The notes under the pieces were generated by a model. The model was not told where the DNA came from and ran no database searches. It worked only from the letters and a program-made list of their open reading frames with translations. Below are positions 26,401 through 35,701 of a DNA stretch of 64,000 nucleotides, in pieces (the stretch's first letter is position 1; each line of letters opens with the position of its first letter). Where the stretch lies: positions 310,001 to 374,000 of the forward strand of contig CAWAMJ010000008.1 in the NCBI GenBank assembly GCA_963783085.1, written 5' to 3'. The translations under genes were made by a program, and so were the position numbers. Source of the DNA: CAVYUC01 sp963783085. GTDB taxonomy: Bacteria > Bacteroidota > Bacteroidia > Bacteroidales > Prolixibacteraceae.

Positions 26401-26627
26401 TTCCGCGAACTTTTGTGCGTTTGCAAGACGTGAACTTATCCTACACGTTCAAAAAATCGCTATTAGATAAAATCAACATGAGAGATTTACGTCTGTTCTT
26501 CAATGGCAAAAACCTGCTGACGCTGACGAAATGGAATGGCTGGGATCCGGAAACCGGACAGCGAATTAATACAGGAGGACGACCTGTGTTGAGAGGATAT
26601 ACGTTAGGATTAGAAGTCAAATTTTAA
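23457..26627 (+). CDS. SusC/RagA-family TonB-linked outer membrane receptor
   Basis: Outer-membrane TonB-dependent importer of glycan fragments. The 1,056 residues show a long N-terminal signal region (hydrophobic core about 22-36), a carboxypeptidase-regulatory-like domain (about 68-145: VSGTVTNENGEALPGVTVAIKG) and the SusC linker EEVVAIGYGTVKKSDLTGSV. The plug follows (IRGTTSISGNQNPLIVVDGV, DIESIDILKDASSAAIYGSQ), then a 22-strand-type barrel ending YTLGLEVKF. There is no STN signalling domain, so no sigma/anti-sigma control through this receptor is expected. The substrate cannot be read from sequence; the downstream sulfatase suggests a sulfated glycan. Confidence 0.93.
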   Translation: MKKNKLVKECKIHIPSGAFKIIQMTAFLLIAVFSRILANDFYPLEMNRLPELSTTKYAEAYNKKGAQQQLVSGTVTNENGEALPGVTVAIKGTTQGTITDANGKYTLTNIPDNAILIFSFVGMISKEVEAGNQTNIDVTLEQDVIGLEEVVAIGYGTVKKSDLTGSVARVTDEVITERQGVSLIQSLQGSTAGLNIGQVDQAGENPSISIRGTTSISGNQNPLIVVDGVIFRGNLIDINPNDIESIDILKDASSAAIYGSQATNGVIIITTKSGVRSEKPIITYTGRYTYQSPSVEFVPETPEEHVQRITAGHFFDSRTEESGYLEPSPNWEFGSLMRDGEQLRAYENNLTFDWYGFVTNNNMNTQNHNISLQQRTQNSGYFFSIGYTDEAGYMLNEDYTRWNARINLDNDISEWLNIGIQSFMTLSDYSGDDLPLINRYRDDWYDPPYLADGVSLNLFPHAVGVSTNSIMLAEADDYNKRYNMFGNIYAEIKIPFIKGLSFKPNFNINYLTNSQYWFHDYALSFIGQGHKYEERRTEITNDNILSYIRTFNTIHSINATFVFGTENRVATSTQAEAANFVSKELGYNKLEAGDATMQTVNSGAWEEKSMYTMGRLFYGFKQKYLFTGTIRYDGFSGFSEKHKFGVFPSASLAWVISEESFTESATWLDNLKFRISYGTNGNRTIGRYQTLATVSGGFKYIDGNQTPVYAQGITDLASPNLKWETTTGLDLGLDFAIFDQRLWGTIDYYNNVTKNLLYEVDIPGISRFETFPDNLGKIHNYGIETTLSSVNIRQSDFEWRSSLIFSLNRDELVELLGFDNDGDGIEDDLVSEGLFIGESLNAIYDYYTTGELYQLDDYFAGTIPATADVGSYKILDYDKNGVIDPLDKHILGTSDPLFRIAIENNFRYKGWKLSFFINSIIGSDKFYLGRDDFMSFNSLNGTMFDNFNFPSSNDLWTPENPDARYQRMGVRYSEGLGAARFIPRTFVRLQDVNLSYTFKKSLLDKINMRDLRLFFNGKNLLTLTKWNGWDPETGQRINTGGRPVLRGYTLGLEVKF

Positions 26628-26638
26628 CTGAAAAACAA

Positions 26639-28381
26639 ATGAAAAAGGTTATAATGTTATTGAAAGAAAAATTTTTATATGCCCGTATCTTATTACTGGT
26701 CGTTTTTATTGGCATGTTTTCGTCGTGCAACGAAGAATATTTGAAAGAAGTGCCTCTTGATTTTTATGCACCAGAAAACTCATATATCACTTATGATAAT
26801 TTTGAAGCTTCAATATACAACATGTACAACACGTTCAGGGCAAGTTTTTATCAGACACGTGATGCTTTTCGTTCACCACGGGTAACAATGACCTGCACCG
26901 ATATGATTACTTATGATCAAAATACAGCGGACTTCCCGGATTTATTAACGCCTCACAGCGACTGGGTTTATACTGCGTTTTGGCAACCCTGCTACCAAAT
27001 TATTTTTGATGCGAACGTCATTATCGGCCGCTCTGATGCGGAAATTTCGGAACTGACCGATGAACAAAAGAAGCTGGTTCAGGCAGAGGCAAGATTTTTC
27101 AGGGGTTATTGCTATAAAATGCTTGCCGACATTCACGGAGGTGTACCTATTACCCTGGAAGAAACTACAGAACCAAAACGTGATTTTGTTCGTGCTTCAA
27201 GAGAAGAAGTGTATCAGCAAAGTGTACAGGATCTAAAATTTGCAGCAGAAAATTTGAAATCTATCACCGAAACTGATGATGCAAGGGTGAGTAATTTAGC
27301 CGCTTACCATGCTCTGGCTGAGGCCTATCTTGGTTTGAAAGATTACGACAATGCCATCAAAGCAGCCAGTATAACCATTGATGATCCTGCAACCGCACTC
27401 ATGACTGAACGTTTTGGTTCGCGTGTTAACGATGCGCCCGTTCCGGGAGTTCCCTGGGCTAACGGAGGTGATGTATATTGGGACCTTTTCCGCAAAGACA
27501 ATCAAAATCGATCATCAGGAAATACCGAAGCACTATGGGTCGTTCAATTCGCCCGCAATATCCTGGGTGGTTATGATGATCCTTCCTTAAATAACGGAGG
27601 TTACCGTTGGGAAACCTGCTCAAATCCACGCACATGGAGAATTAAAGTGGATGGAAATGCATTTCTGCCGTCAGCTAATACCTATTATGGAGGACGGGGA
27701 GCGGGGCAAATGAAGCCGAGTCTTTACTTTTACAATAAAATCTGGCGCGACAGCGGATGGGACGAGGATATTCGAAATGCCGATTACAACATCATCCGCG
27801 ATTTGATTGTGAACGACCCCAATTCGCCGCATTATGGACGGTGGATACTGAAAGATAACCTCGTGAATTTTAAAACCCGTGATGATACCTGCCGGGATTA
27901 TTTTCACATTGTGGCAAAAATCTGTAGCATGGGCGATCATCCATCAGAATTATGGCTGGCAGACCAAACCGTGCCGGGAAGCATTACGATGGAAGGAGGG
28001 CCATCCAACACAACCTACGCCAATATTTACCGAATCAGGCTGGCTGAGACCTATCTGGTACGTGCCGAAGCGTATCTTGGAAAAGGCGATAAAACGAACG
28101 CCGCCAACGATATTAATGCAGTTAGACAACGTGCCCAGGCTCCCGATGTTACTCCGGATCAGGTGGATATCGATTATATTCTCGACGAACGTGCCCGCGA
28201 ACTGGCTTTCGAGGAAAACCGGTTGCAAACACTTTGCAGGTTGGGCAAACTGGTAGAACGCAACAGACTCTACAATACCTTAAATAACCTGTATGATCAC
28301 CAGAATTTATGGCCGATTCCGTACAGTGAAATCCAAAAAAACACAGAAGCCGAATTGGTACAAAATCCCGGATATAATTAA
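26639..28381 (+). CDS. SusD/RagB-family outer membrane lipoprotein
   Basis: Surface glycan-binding lid of the SusCD importer. Lipobox FSSC with Cys30 after a hydrophobic core. Signature regions: LDFYAPENSYITYDNFEASIYNMYNTF, ARFFRGYCYKMLADIHGGVPI (about residues 152-172), the TPR-like ALAEAYLGLKDYDNAIKAA, and near the C terminus RLAETYLVRAEAYLGKGDKTNAANDINAVRQRA with DERARELAFEENR. 580 residues. It begins 11 bases after susC, so the pair is one operon. Confidence 0.93.
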   Translation: MKKVIMLLKEKFLYARILLLVVFIGMFSSCNEEYLKEVPLDFYAPENSYITYDNFEASIYNMYNTFRASFYQTRDAFRSPRVTMTCTDMITYDQNTADFPDLLTPHSDWVYTAFWQPCYQIIFDANVIIGRSDAEISELTDEQKKLVQAEARFFRGYCYKMLADIHGGVPITLEETTEPKRDFVRASREEVYQQSVQDLKFAAENLKSITETDDARVSNLAAYHALAEAYLGLKDYDNAIKAASITIDDPATALMTERFGSRVNDAPVPGVPWANGGDVYWDLFRKDNQNRSSGNTEALWVVQFARNILGGYDDPSLNNGGYRWETCSNPRTWRIKVDGNAFLPSANTYYGGRGAGQMKPSLYFYNKIWRDSGWDEDIRNADYNIIRDLIVNDPNSPHYGRWILKDNLVNFKTRDDTCRDYFHIVAKICSMGDHPSELWLADQTVPGSITMEGGPSNTTYANIYRIRLAETYLVRAEAYLGKGDKTNAANDINAVRQRAQAPDVTPDQVDIDYILDERARELAFEENRLQTLCRLGKLVERNRLYNTLNNLYDHQNLWPIPYSEIQKNTEAELVQNPGYN

Positions 28382-28454
28382 AATAAATCAATCTGTCAGC
28401 TATGGTTCTTGAAATCGCCATAGCTGACCGAGTAAATCATCAAAGTCTAAAAAT

Positions 28455-29915
28455 ATGAGCATAAGTTATATAAAAATAATTTTAGCAACCATCTACCTTC
28501 TTTTTGCTGCTGGTGAAAATCGATATGATCGCGTTCCTGTATCAAAACCCAATATCCTTTTAATAACAGCCGACGACATGAATTATAACGCTGTTGGTGC
28601 GTTTAACAGTGATGTTCCCGGAACTACTCCAAATATTGATAAACTGGCCGGAGAAGGAATTCGTTTTTCCAACGCTCATGTTACACACGCTGTTTGCCAA
28701 CCGAGCAGAGGTGCAATTATGACAGGCATGTACGGTCATGTCAGCGGTATCGAAGGATTTAATCATTATACAGGGAATAAGCCTACACTCACAGAACATT
28801 TAAGAAACGCAGGTTATTTGACCGGTGTAATTGGAAAGGTCAATCATTCCTTACCTAAATTTGATACCGAATTAGAAAAATTTGATCTCGTTAAACGAGG
28901 ATTGACAAAGGATAATGAACTCGGATTTGGACGAGATCCGAAAAAATATTATGAATTTGCAAAATCGTTTTTCCTTCAGGCCAAAGAACAAAACAAGCCC
29001 TTTTTTTTCATGACAAATTCGCACGATCCACACCGGCCTTTTTCAGGCAGTGATGACGAAAAGAGAAAGTTTGGCGATGCAGCAACCAATGGAAGAATAC
29101 CTGCTCCGAGTAAAGTATTCAGTCCCGACGAGATTGTTGTTCCCGGTTTCTTACCCGATCTCCCACCAATACGAAAGGAGATAGCCCAATATTACAGTTC
29201 TGTTCGCAGATGTGACGATACCATTGGTAAAATTCTTCTGGCGCTTCATGAATCAGGCCTCGAAGAAAATACACTTGTCGTTTTTATATCAGATAACGGG
29301 ATGGCGTTTCCGTTTGCTAAAACCAACTGCTACCTGAACAGCACGAAAACACCCTTTATTGCAAAATGGCCGGGGGTAATCAAACCCGGTGTCGATACCG
29401 TCAACTTTATTTCAGGGATTGATTTTCTTCCCACTTTTCTTGATGCTACGGGAATTCCAGTTCCGGACCATATCAATGGGAAATCATTTCTTCCGCTATT
29501 GAAAGGAGATAAACAAACTAACAGGGATCTCGTATTTACACAATTTCACGAAACTTCAGCAAAAAAGCGCTATCCAATGCGAGCTGTACAAAGTAAACGT
29601 TTCGGATATATTTATAATCCGTGGTCGATGGATTCTGTTCGATTCCGAAATGAATCAATGGCAGGATTAACGTTCAAAGCAATGCAGGAAGCAGCTTCCG
29701 ATAATGAAGAAATTAATGGTCGGGTAAATTTGTTTTTATACAGAGTTGTTGAAGAATTTTATGACTTGAAAAACGATCCCAATGCTTTGAACAATTTGAT
29801 TAACGATGAATCGTATTCCGATGAGATTGATAAAATGAGAAATGAATTAAAACAGTGGATGGGAAAAACGGATGATCCGGAACTGGAAGGATTTGAAAAG
29901 TACATGAATAATTAA
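28455..29915 (+). CDS. Exported S1-family sulfatase
   Basis: Hydrolyses sulfate esters (or N-sulfate) from glycans, probably in the periplasm. A hydrophobic N terminus (residues 5-20) serves as signal. Metal-binding Asp40-Asp41 lie in LLITADDMNYNAVG. The formylglycine motif is CQPSR (Cys81), so an anaerobic or aerobic maturase elsewhere must convert Cys81. Further conserved parts are the GKVNHS, SHDPHRPF and FISDNGMAF stretches. 486 residues. The NxGAF...TPNIDKLAGEGIRF layout resembles heparan N-sulfatase-like members, but the substrate is not certain. It lies 73 bases after susD in the same direction. Confidence 0.92.
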   Translation: MSISYIKIILATIYLLFAAGENRYDRVPVSKPNILLITADDMNYNAVGAFNSDVPGTTPNIDKLAGEGIRFSNAHVTHAVCQPSRGAIMTGMYGHVSGIEGFNHYTGNKPTLTEHLRNAGYLTGVIGKVNHSLPKFDTELEKFDLVKRGLTKDNELGFGRDPKKYYEFAKSFFLQAKEQNKPFFFMTNSHDPHRPFSGSDDEKRKFGDAATNGRIPAPSKVFSPDEIVVPGFLPDLPPIRKEIAQYYSSVRRCDDTIGKILLALHESGLEENTLVVFISDNGMAFPFAKTNCYLNSTKTPFIAKWPGVIKPGVDTVNFISGIDFLPTFLDATGIPVPDHINGKSFLPLLKGDKQTNRDLVFTQFHETSAKKRYPMRAVQSKRFGYIYNPWSMDSVRFRNESMAGLTFKAMQEAASDNEEINGRVNLFLYRVVEEFYDLKNDPNALNNLINDESYSDEIDKMRNELKQWMGKTDDPELEGFEKYMNN

Positions 29916-29963
29916 TTCAAAATCATCATTTGAGATAACCAGCAGAATATTTGGGAGCATTGG

Positions 29964-32111
29964 TTAATCACCGGTGTTGTCAACAGCAAAAGCGATATAA
30001 ACGTCACCGGATTTTGTTCCGACTTTGCCGCCTCCTCCGGCAGCTATCACTACATACTGCACACCATCCACCTGGTATGTTGCCGGTGTTGCATATCCTC
30101 CGAACGGGAGTTTATAATCCCACAACAGTTTGCCGGTAAGTTTGTCAAAAGCCCTGAATTTTTCATCGGCACTTGCGCCAATAAAAACAAGCCCTCCGGC
30201 TGTAACAAGGCTGCCGCCAAAGTTTTGGGTTCCCGTTGGAGGAATTCCTCTGGCTGTTAGTTCGGGAAATTCGCCTAATGGTTTTTGCCATACAATCTCC
30301 CCCTTGTTCAAATCAATGGCGTTTAAAGTGCCCCATGGAGGTTTAACGGCGGGATATCCCTGTTCGTCGCGAAACTGCGAATAGCCGGAATGAACAAATT
30401 TTAATTTCTCCGTTTTGTTTTCATCCGGATCACTCCCGGCGCCGTCATTTTCTTCTTCCGTCCCCAGCAAATATGCAATGATTGCTTCTCTTTCGTCTGT
30501 ATTTAATTGCGGAAATGCCGGCATTGTCCCCTGCCCTTTTTGCATTTGTTCGTGCATTTTTTCTTTGCTCACGCGGTCGCCAACGTTGATTAACGATGGA
30601 AAAGTTTCCTGTCCTTTCCGATCCAATCCATGGCACAGGGCGCAATTCAACTGATACAGCTTTTTTCCGGCTGTAGCAGGGTTTGTGGTTTTTTGATTTT
30701 GGTCACTCAGTTTTCGTATGGTAACAAGATTGGGAATTTCATTGGCATTGACATATAAAATGCCGGTTTCAAAATCAAAAGAGGCACCGCTCCATTCGCC
30801 ACCTCCTCTAAATCCCGGAAAAACAACAGTTCCCTGATGACTCAGGGGTGTAAAAATACCTTCATTACGCGCTGAATCCAGTTTTTCGATGGCAAATTTT
30901 CTTGATTCGGCAGAAATGTCCGGCAAGTCGTTACGGGTATATTTTTGTCGTACAAAAGGTGGCGGTTTTATTGGGAAAGGCTGAACAGGCCAGCTTTCTT
31001 CACCTTCCACATCCGACTGCGGAACCGGCCGTTCCTCTACCGGAAAAACCGGGTTCCCGGTTTCGCGATCGAAAATAAACACGTGACCTGCTTTGGTGAT
31101 TTGTGCAACGGCATCAATTGTTTTTCCATCTTTTTTGATGGTGATCAGGTTGGGAGTGGATGGCAGGTCATAATCCCACAGGTCATGATGTACTGCCTGG
31201 AAATGCCATAACCGTTCACCTGTTTTGGCATCCAGGGCAATCAGGCAATTGGCAAATAGATTTTGGCCTTTCCGGTATCCGCCATAAAAATCAGGGGCTG
31301 CCGATCCGGTGGGGCAAAAAACGATTCCTCTTTTTTCGTCCAGCGCCAATCCGGCCCAGGCATTGGCGCCGCCGGTAGTTTTCCAGGCTTCCGGGTCTTT
31401 CCATGTATCGAATCCAAATTCACCAGGGTGAGGAATGGTATGGAAGGTCCATTCCAGTTTGCCTGTTCTGATATTAAAAGCGCGGATATCGCCGGGGGCA
31501 GCATTTTCTCCTTCCGATACACTGTGCCCGATTATAATCAAGTCTTTGTAAACGACACCGGGCGAGGTGCATGAAACGTAAATATCATCAGCGTTCCTTG
31601 CCAGGCCTTCCCTTAAATCAACAAAACCATGGTTACCAAATGACTGTACCGGCTGTCCGGTTTCAGCACCGATGGCAAATAATTTATTATTGGCCGGAAA
31701 AAAAATCCGTTTATCATTTCCGTCTTCCCAGTATGATACTCCGCGATTGACATCTTTCGCCTGGTCGTCATTTCCGAAGGGGTTAAACATCCAGATTTCA
31801 TCGCCGGTTGCGGCATCCAGTGCATATAACCGGAGCTGGGGCGATGTTAAATACATGGTTCTGTTTATCACAATCGGATTGCATTCGATCGTTGACCGGC
31901 TTCCTTCCCTTGCATCGCCGGTGCGAAATATCCATACCGGTTTTAACTTATCAACATTTCTGGTATTAATCTGATCCAGTTTGGAATAGCAATTGGCGCC
32001 CAAATCGCCGCGGTAGGTTTCCCAACCACTAAACGAACCGGTATGTTTTTGACAACATGCCAGGCTAAAGAGCGTAAACAGGATAAGAAATGTTCTTTTA
32101 ATACTTTGCAT
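29964..32111 (-). CDS. PQQ-dependent dehydrogenase with inserted cytochrome c domain
   Basis: Quinoprotein sugar or alcohol dehydrogenase of the glucose-dehydrogenase-like type. Lipoprotein signal: LFSLACCQ near residues 12-20. The propeller begins WETYRGDLGANCYSKLDQIN and has repeated W-docking blades (LYALDAATGDEIWMFNP, ALDAKTGERLWHFQ, FDKLTGKLLWDYKLP). A heme c site CALCH lies near residues 489-493 in a cytochrome domain inserted between blades, with a distal Met in GQGTMPAFPQL. Start at the ATG at 32111 (715 residues) because it gives the lipobox signal; the frame is open to 32243. It converges on the sulfatase with a 48-base gap. Substrate unknown. Confidence 0.88.
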   Translation of the reverse strand: MQSIKRTFLILFTLFSLACCQKHTGSFSGWETYRGDLGANCYSKLDQINTRNVDKLKPVWIFRTGDAREGSRSTIECNPIVINRTMYLTSPQLRLYALDAATGDEIWMFNPFGNDDQAKDVNRGVSYWEDGNDKRIFFPANNKLFAIGAETGQPVQSFGNHGFVDLREGLARNADDIYVSCTSPGVVYKDLIIIGHSVSEGENAAPGDIRAFNIRTGKLEWTFHTIPHPGEFGFDTWKDPEAWKTTGGANAWAGLALDEKRGIVFCPTGSAAPDFYGGYRKGQNLFANCLIALDAKTGERLWHFQAVHHDLWDYDLPSTPNLITIKKDGKTIDAVAQITKAGHVFIFDRETGNPVFPVEERPVPQSDVEGEESWPVQPFPIKPPPFVRQKYTRNDLPDISAESRKFAIEKLDSARNEGIFTPLSHQGTVVFPGFRGGGEWSGASFDFETGILYVNANEIPNLVTIRKLSDQNQKTTNPATAGKKLYQLNCALCHGLDRKGQETFPSLINVGDRVSKEKMHEQMQKGQGTMPAFPQLNTDEREAIIAYLLGTEEENDGAGSDPDENKTEKLKFVHSGYSQFRDEQGYPAVKPPWGTLNAIDLNKGEIVWQKPLGEFPELTARGIPPTGTQNFGGSLVTAGGLVFIGASADEKFRAFDKLTGKLLWDYKLPFGGYATPATYQVDGVQYVVIAAGGGGKVGTKSGDVYIAFAVDNTGD

Positions 32112-32160
32112 TTTCGTACTGAAATGATTTCCAAATAAAAGCAAAAAGAAAATGTTACGG

Positions 32161-32198
32161 GAAAAAAAAAAAAACCCTGAGGAATTTCCCCAGGGTTT
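32161..32198 (-). terminator. Intrinsic terminator after the Gfo/Idh/MocA gene
   Basis: On the minus strand AAACCCTGGGGAAATTCC folds with TCAGGGTTT and is followed by a run of about 12 T. It begins just after the stop at 32204 and separates this gene from the PQQ dehydrogenase downstream. Confidence 0.88.
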
Positions 32199-32203
32199 GC
32201 TGA

Positions 32204-33685
32204 TTACAGGCTCCAGCCGTTTTGATACGTATGTTTTACCCACTCTTCACATTTTTCCTGTGCATTCCATTCAACCCGCTCTTTCGAGGTATCGTCCACT
32301 TTTTTTGTCACGATATCCGAAGAGTAAGGCAACAACTTAGTTGTTCTCAGTTTCTCGTCAGGCGAAATGTTGGTTACTTTCATATTTTCGCTGTCCCAAA
32401 GCAATGTTTTTTGCAGCGACTGCATCCGCACTGCCAGGTTGCCCATCACCACCATCTCATTAAACGGCCCCGCATATTCAAATCTGGAAGCAGGTTTTCC
32501 GCCATTTTTACAGCAGTTCACGAAATGCATTTCATGTCGGCCGCCACCGTTTGGATCATCCGGTATCCGTTCCAGTTTCACTTTGGTTTCAGGTTTATAT
32601 TCCTGACCGTTCTTATACACTTTCCAATCTGCACCATAGGCTTCTGCAATCAGAGTGGCATCAGAACCAACAAACATAAATCCACCACCGGGGTTCATTG
32701 GCGCATCAACCGGTAAATCGAACGGCCGGGCAGGCATGAAACCTCCGTCGTACCACGTTAATTCCAGCTCGGGCAGCGCGCAGTAAGGCAAGTTTTTCCG
32801 TGCCGGGAAAAGATAAGTAACTTTTGCCGCTACCGGCGCGCTTTCGGTATTCACCAGCGATGAACTCGCCTGGAATGCTTTCGGAGCTCCAAGCTGAAGC
32901 GCATAATTGGGAACATCGAGCAGATGGCAGCCCATGTCGCCCAGTGCACCGGTGCCATAATCCCACCAGCCACGCCAAATCCAGGGGTGATATTCCGGAT
33001 TATACGGCCTCATTGCAGCCGGACCGATAAATAAATCCCAGGCCAGTGTTTTCGGAACTTCCACTTCTTCGGGCGGTTTCGGCATTCCCTGGCGCCAAAT
33101 GGGCCTGTTCGTCCAAACGTGCGCTTCTTTAATTTCGCCAAGGCAACCACTTTGTACCACTTCAGCCACTTCGTAAACGGTATCGCTGGAGTGGCCTTCG
33201 TTCCCCATTTGGGTTACCACTCCGGTTTTTTTGGCCAAATCAGTAAGATACCGTGATTCCCAAACGGAATGCGTCAGCGGTTTTTGCAGGTAAGTATTTT
33301 TCCCAAGCTCCATTGCAGTAGCCGCAGCCAGCGCGTGGGTATGGTCGGGTGTGGCAATAACCACCGCTTCAATGTCTTTTTGCTTGTCCAGCATTTCCCT
33401 GAAATCCTTCCATTTTTTGGCTTTCGGATAGGTTTTAAAAACCGGATCTGCATAATCCCAGTCCACGTCGCACAGAGCCACAATGTTTTGACCAGGCATG
33501 TTTCTGAGATTTACTTTTCCTTTTCCGCCAATACCGATTCCGGCAATGTTCAGTTTATCACTTGGCGGAGTGTGCCCCAGACCCGAAACCGCATAACTTG
33601 GTACAACCGCGAAACCTGCTGCCGCTGTCGCTGCTGTCCCGATGAAACTTCGCCTGGAAAAGTTTAGTTTTGATTCTTTCTTCAT
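32204..33685 (-). CDS. Tat-exported Gfo/Idh/MocA family oxidoreductase
   Basis: 493-residue predicted NAD(P)-dependent sugar or sugar-acid oxidoreductase. The twin-arginine signal NFSRRSFIGTAATAAAGFAVV (about residues 8-28) implies export folded with its cofactor. The Rossmann loop is GIGIGGKGKVNLRNM, followed by VALCDVDWDYA. The usual EKP motif reads QKPLTH (near residue 135). The C-terminal half (WIWRGWWDYGTGALGDMGCHLLD, GGRHEMHFVNCCKNGGKPASRF) belongs to the exported subgroup abundant in Bacteroidota and Planctomycetota. The next gene downstream is the PQQ dehydrogenase, across a terminator. The substrate is unknown. Confidence 0.9.
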   Translation of the reverse strand: MKKESKLNFSRRSFIGTAATAAAGFAVVPSYAVSGLGHTPPSDKLNIAGIGIGGKGKVNLRNMPGQNIVALCDVDWDYADPVFKTYPKAKKWKDFREMLDKQKDIEAVVIATPDHTHALAAATAMELGKNTYLQKPLTHSVWESRYLTDLAKKTGVVTQMGNEGHSSDTVYEVAEVVQSGCLGEIKEAHVWTNRPIWRQGMPKPPEEVEVPKTLAWDLFIGPAAMRPYNPEYHPWIWRGWWDYGTGALGDMGCHLLDVPNYALQLGAPKAFQASSSLVNTESAPVAAKVTYLFPARKNLPYCALPELELTWYDGGFMPARPFDLPVDAPMNPGGGFMFVGSDATLIAEAYGADWKVYKNGQEYKPETKVKLERIPDDPNGGGRHEMHFVNCCKNGGKPASRFEYAGPFNEMVVMGNLAVRMQSLQKTLLWDSENMKVTNISPDEKLRTTKLLPYSSDIVTKKVDDTSKERVEWNAQEKCEEWVKHTYQNGWSL

Positions 33686-33871
33686 TTTGATTTGAATTTT
33701 TATGGTTTAAACCCTGAAACTATTTGTGTTGAAATCTGTTGCAGAACTTCGATTGTTAAAAATACTTTTTTCCGGCCAGTTTTAAAAATGATATCGTACC
33801 CTGAAGGAAAAATAATACGTGTTTGTGCATATTGAATTTTCAATTTACTTTTGAATCCGAAACAGGAAAAC

Positions 33872-34498
33872 ATGAATATTGAGAAATACCCGTCGAGGCT
33901 GCTGGAAAATGCAGTGAATGAATTTGCCAAACTCCCGGGCATTGGCCGGAAAAGTGCGCTGCGAATGGTTTTGCACCTGCTCCGGCAGGATGTGGAGGAT
34001 GTAAATGCCTTCGGGCAAAGCCTCATTAAATTGCGCAGCGAAATCAAACACTGCAAGGTTTGCCATAACATTTCGGATACTGAAATTTGCCGGATTTGCT
34101 CCAATCCCGCACGTAATAACTCGGTAATTTGTGTGGTTGAAAACATCCGCGATGTGATGTTGTTTGAAAACACGCAGCAGTACAACGGATTATATCATGT
34201 TTTGGGCGGAATCATTTCACCGATGAACGGCATCGGACCCTCAAATTTGGAAATAGACTCGTTAGTGAAGCGGGCAGAAGATGCAGAGCTGATCGAAATA
34301 ATTCTGGCGCTGCCAACAACCATGGAAGGCGATACCACCAACTTTTATATTTTCAGAAAACTGAAGGAAAAACCGGTGCGGGTAACTACACTGGCACGCG
34401 GTGTTGCCATTGGCGACGACCTGGAATATACCGATGAACTCACGCTTGGGCGTTCACTGGTCAACCGGGTATTATACGAGACTTCAGTCGGAAAATAA
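33872..34498 (+). CDS. recR: Recombination protein RecR
   Basis: Works with RecF/RecO to load RecA at gaps. Helix-hairpin-helix [13 protein letters not shown] (about residues 20-33), zinc finger [16 protein letters not shown] with four Cys (about 57-72), Toprim domain [14 protein letters not shown] and [20 protein letters not shown] start at the ATG at 33872, preceded by AGGAAA, giving 208 residues; a TTG 21 bases upstream is less likely. It stands alone, divergent from the oxidoreductase gene. Confidence 0.96.
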   Translation: MNIEKYPSRLLENAVNEFAKLPGIGRKSALRMVLHLLRQDVEDVNAFGQSLIKLRSEIKHCKVCHNISDTEICRICSNPARNNSVICVVENIRDVMLFENTQQYNGLYHVLGGIISPMNGIGPSNLEIDSLVKRAEDAELIEIILALPTTMEGDTTNFYIFRKLKEKPVRVTTLARGVAIGDDLEYTDELTLGRSLVNRVLYETSVGK

Positions 34499-34582
34499 CC
34501 ACCCCTTAAAAACAGGACTGCTTATTTTTTATGTTATCCGAATGAATGCCTACATTTGACCAATTTTTGGCTGACCTGGTAA

Positions 34583-35701
34583 ATGGAACTTTCAGTAATA
34601 ATTGTAAACTATAACGTCAAACATTTCCTGGAGCAATGCCTGCATTCGGTAATAAAAGCTTCAAAAAATATTTCTGCCGAAATTTTTGTGGTAGACAACA
34701 ATTCCGTCGACGGCTCCAATCAACTGGTCAGAGAAAAGTTTCCAAATGTCCGCCTCATTGAAAACAAAAAAAACCTCGGATTTTCAAAAGCAAACAATCA
34801 GGCTATCCGGCAAGCTGCAGGAAAGTACATCCTTTTGTTGAATCCCGATACGGTAGTCGAGGAAGATACGTTCACCAAAGTTATTCGGTTTATGCAGCAG
34901 CACCCGGAAGCCGGCGGACTGGGCGTAAAAATGATCGACGGCAAAGGAAACTTCCTGCCCGAATCAAAACGCGGACTTCCCACTCCCTGGGTGGCGTTCT
35001 GCAAAATGTTCGGACTCTCGAAGCTGTTTCCAGGTTCCAAAAAATTCGGGCAATATCATTTGTCATTTTTAAATGAAAACGAAGTTCATGAAGTGGATGT
35101 TCTTGCGGGAGCATTTATGTTGATTCGGAAAGAAGCCATTGAAAAAGTTGGAATACTCGATGAATCGTTTTTTATGTATGGCGAAGACATTGATCTTTCA
35201 TACCGGATTACGAAAGGCGGTTATAAAAATTATTATTTCCCTGAAACCACAATTATCCATTACAAGGGAGAAAGCACCAAAAAAGGTTCGTTGAATTACG
35301 TGCGCGTATTTTACAACGCGATGATCATTTTTGCCCGCAAACATTTCTCGGGCGGGCGTGCCAACCTGCTGTCGTTTTTCATTCATCTGGCCATTTATTT
35401 CAGGGCTTTTATTTCGGTGGCAGGCCACGTTTTCGAAAGGATACTCCTTCCCGCTGCTCGATGCGCTTTTTATTTTTGCCGGTTACCTGATTATTGTTCC
35501 GTACTGGGAACACCTGCGGTATGCAAGTGGATATTATCCTCCGGAATACCTGAAGCTGGCAGTACCCGCTTACATCCTGTTCTGGCTGGCCGGAGTTCTT
35601 TTTTCAGGGGGCTACAAAAAACCGGTGAACCTTGTAAAAGTTGCGCGTGGCATTTTATGGGGAACCATTTCGATTCTGCTGATTTATTCCCTTGTGGATG
35701 A
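34583..35701 (+). CDS. Glycosyltransferase family 2, N-terminal part of a frameshifted gene
   Basis: GT-A glycosyltransferase for surface glycan synthesis. MELSVIIVNYNVKHFLEQCL opens the domain; the donor-binding DNNSVDGSNQLV, LLLNPDTVVEED and the later GILDESFFMYGEDIDLSYRI are classic for rhamnosyltransferase-like GT2. The true frame ends near VAGHVF (35432); residues after that, to 35701, are out-of-frame sequence with Cys-rich, non-family composition. One extra base between 35432 and 35443 separates it from the next frame. The repaired product would have 650 residues. Confidence 0.85.
   Translation: MELSVIIVNYNVKHFLEQCLHSVIKASKNISAEIFVVDNNSVDGSNQLVREKFPNVRLIENKKNLGFSKANNQAIRQAAGKYILLLNPDTVVEEDTFTKVIRFMQQHPEAGGLGVKMIDGKGNFLPESKRGLPTPWVAFCKMFGLSKLFPGSKKFGQYHLSFLNENEVHEVDVLAGAFMLIRKEAIEKVGILDESFFMYGEDIDLSYRITKGGYKNYYFPETTIIHYKGESTKKGSLNYVRVFYNAMIIFARKHFSGGRANLLSFFIHLAIYFRAFISVAGHVFERILLPAARCAFYFCRLPDYCSVLGTPAVCKWILSSGIPEAGSTRLHPVLAGRSSFFRGLQKTGEPCKSCAWHFMGNHFDSADLFPCG

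Noticed and set aside
23457..28381. Sigma/anti-sigma control of the SusCD locus
   Set aside because: SusC has no N-terminal STN domain and no ECF sigma, FecR or HTCS gene is in the window.
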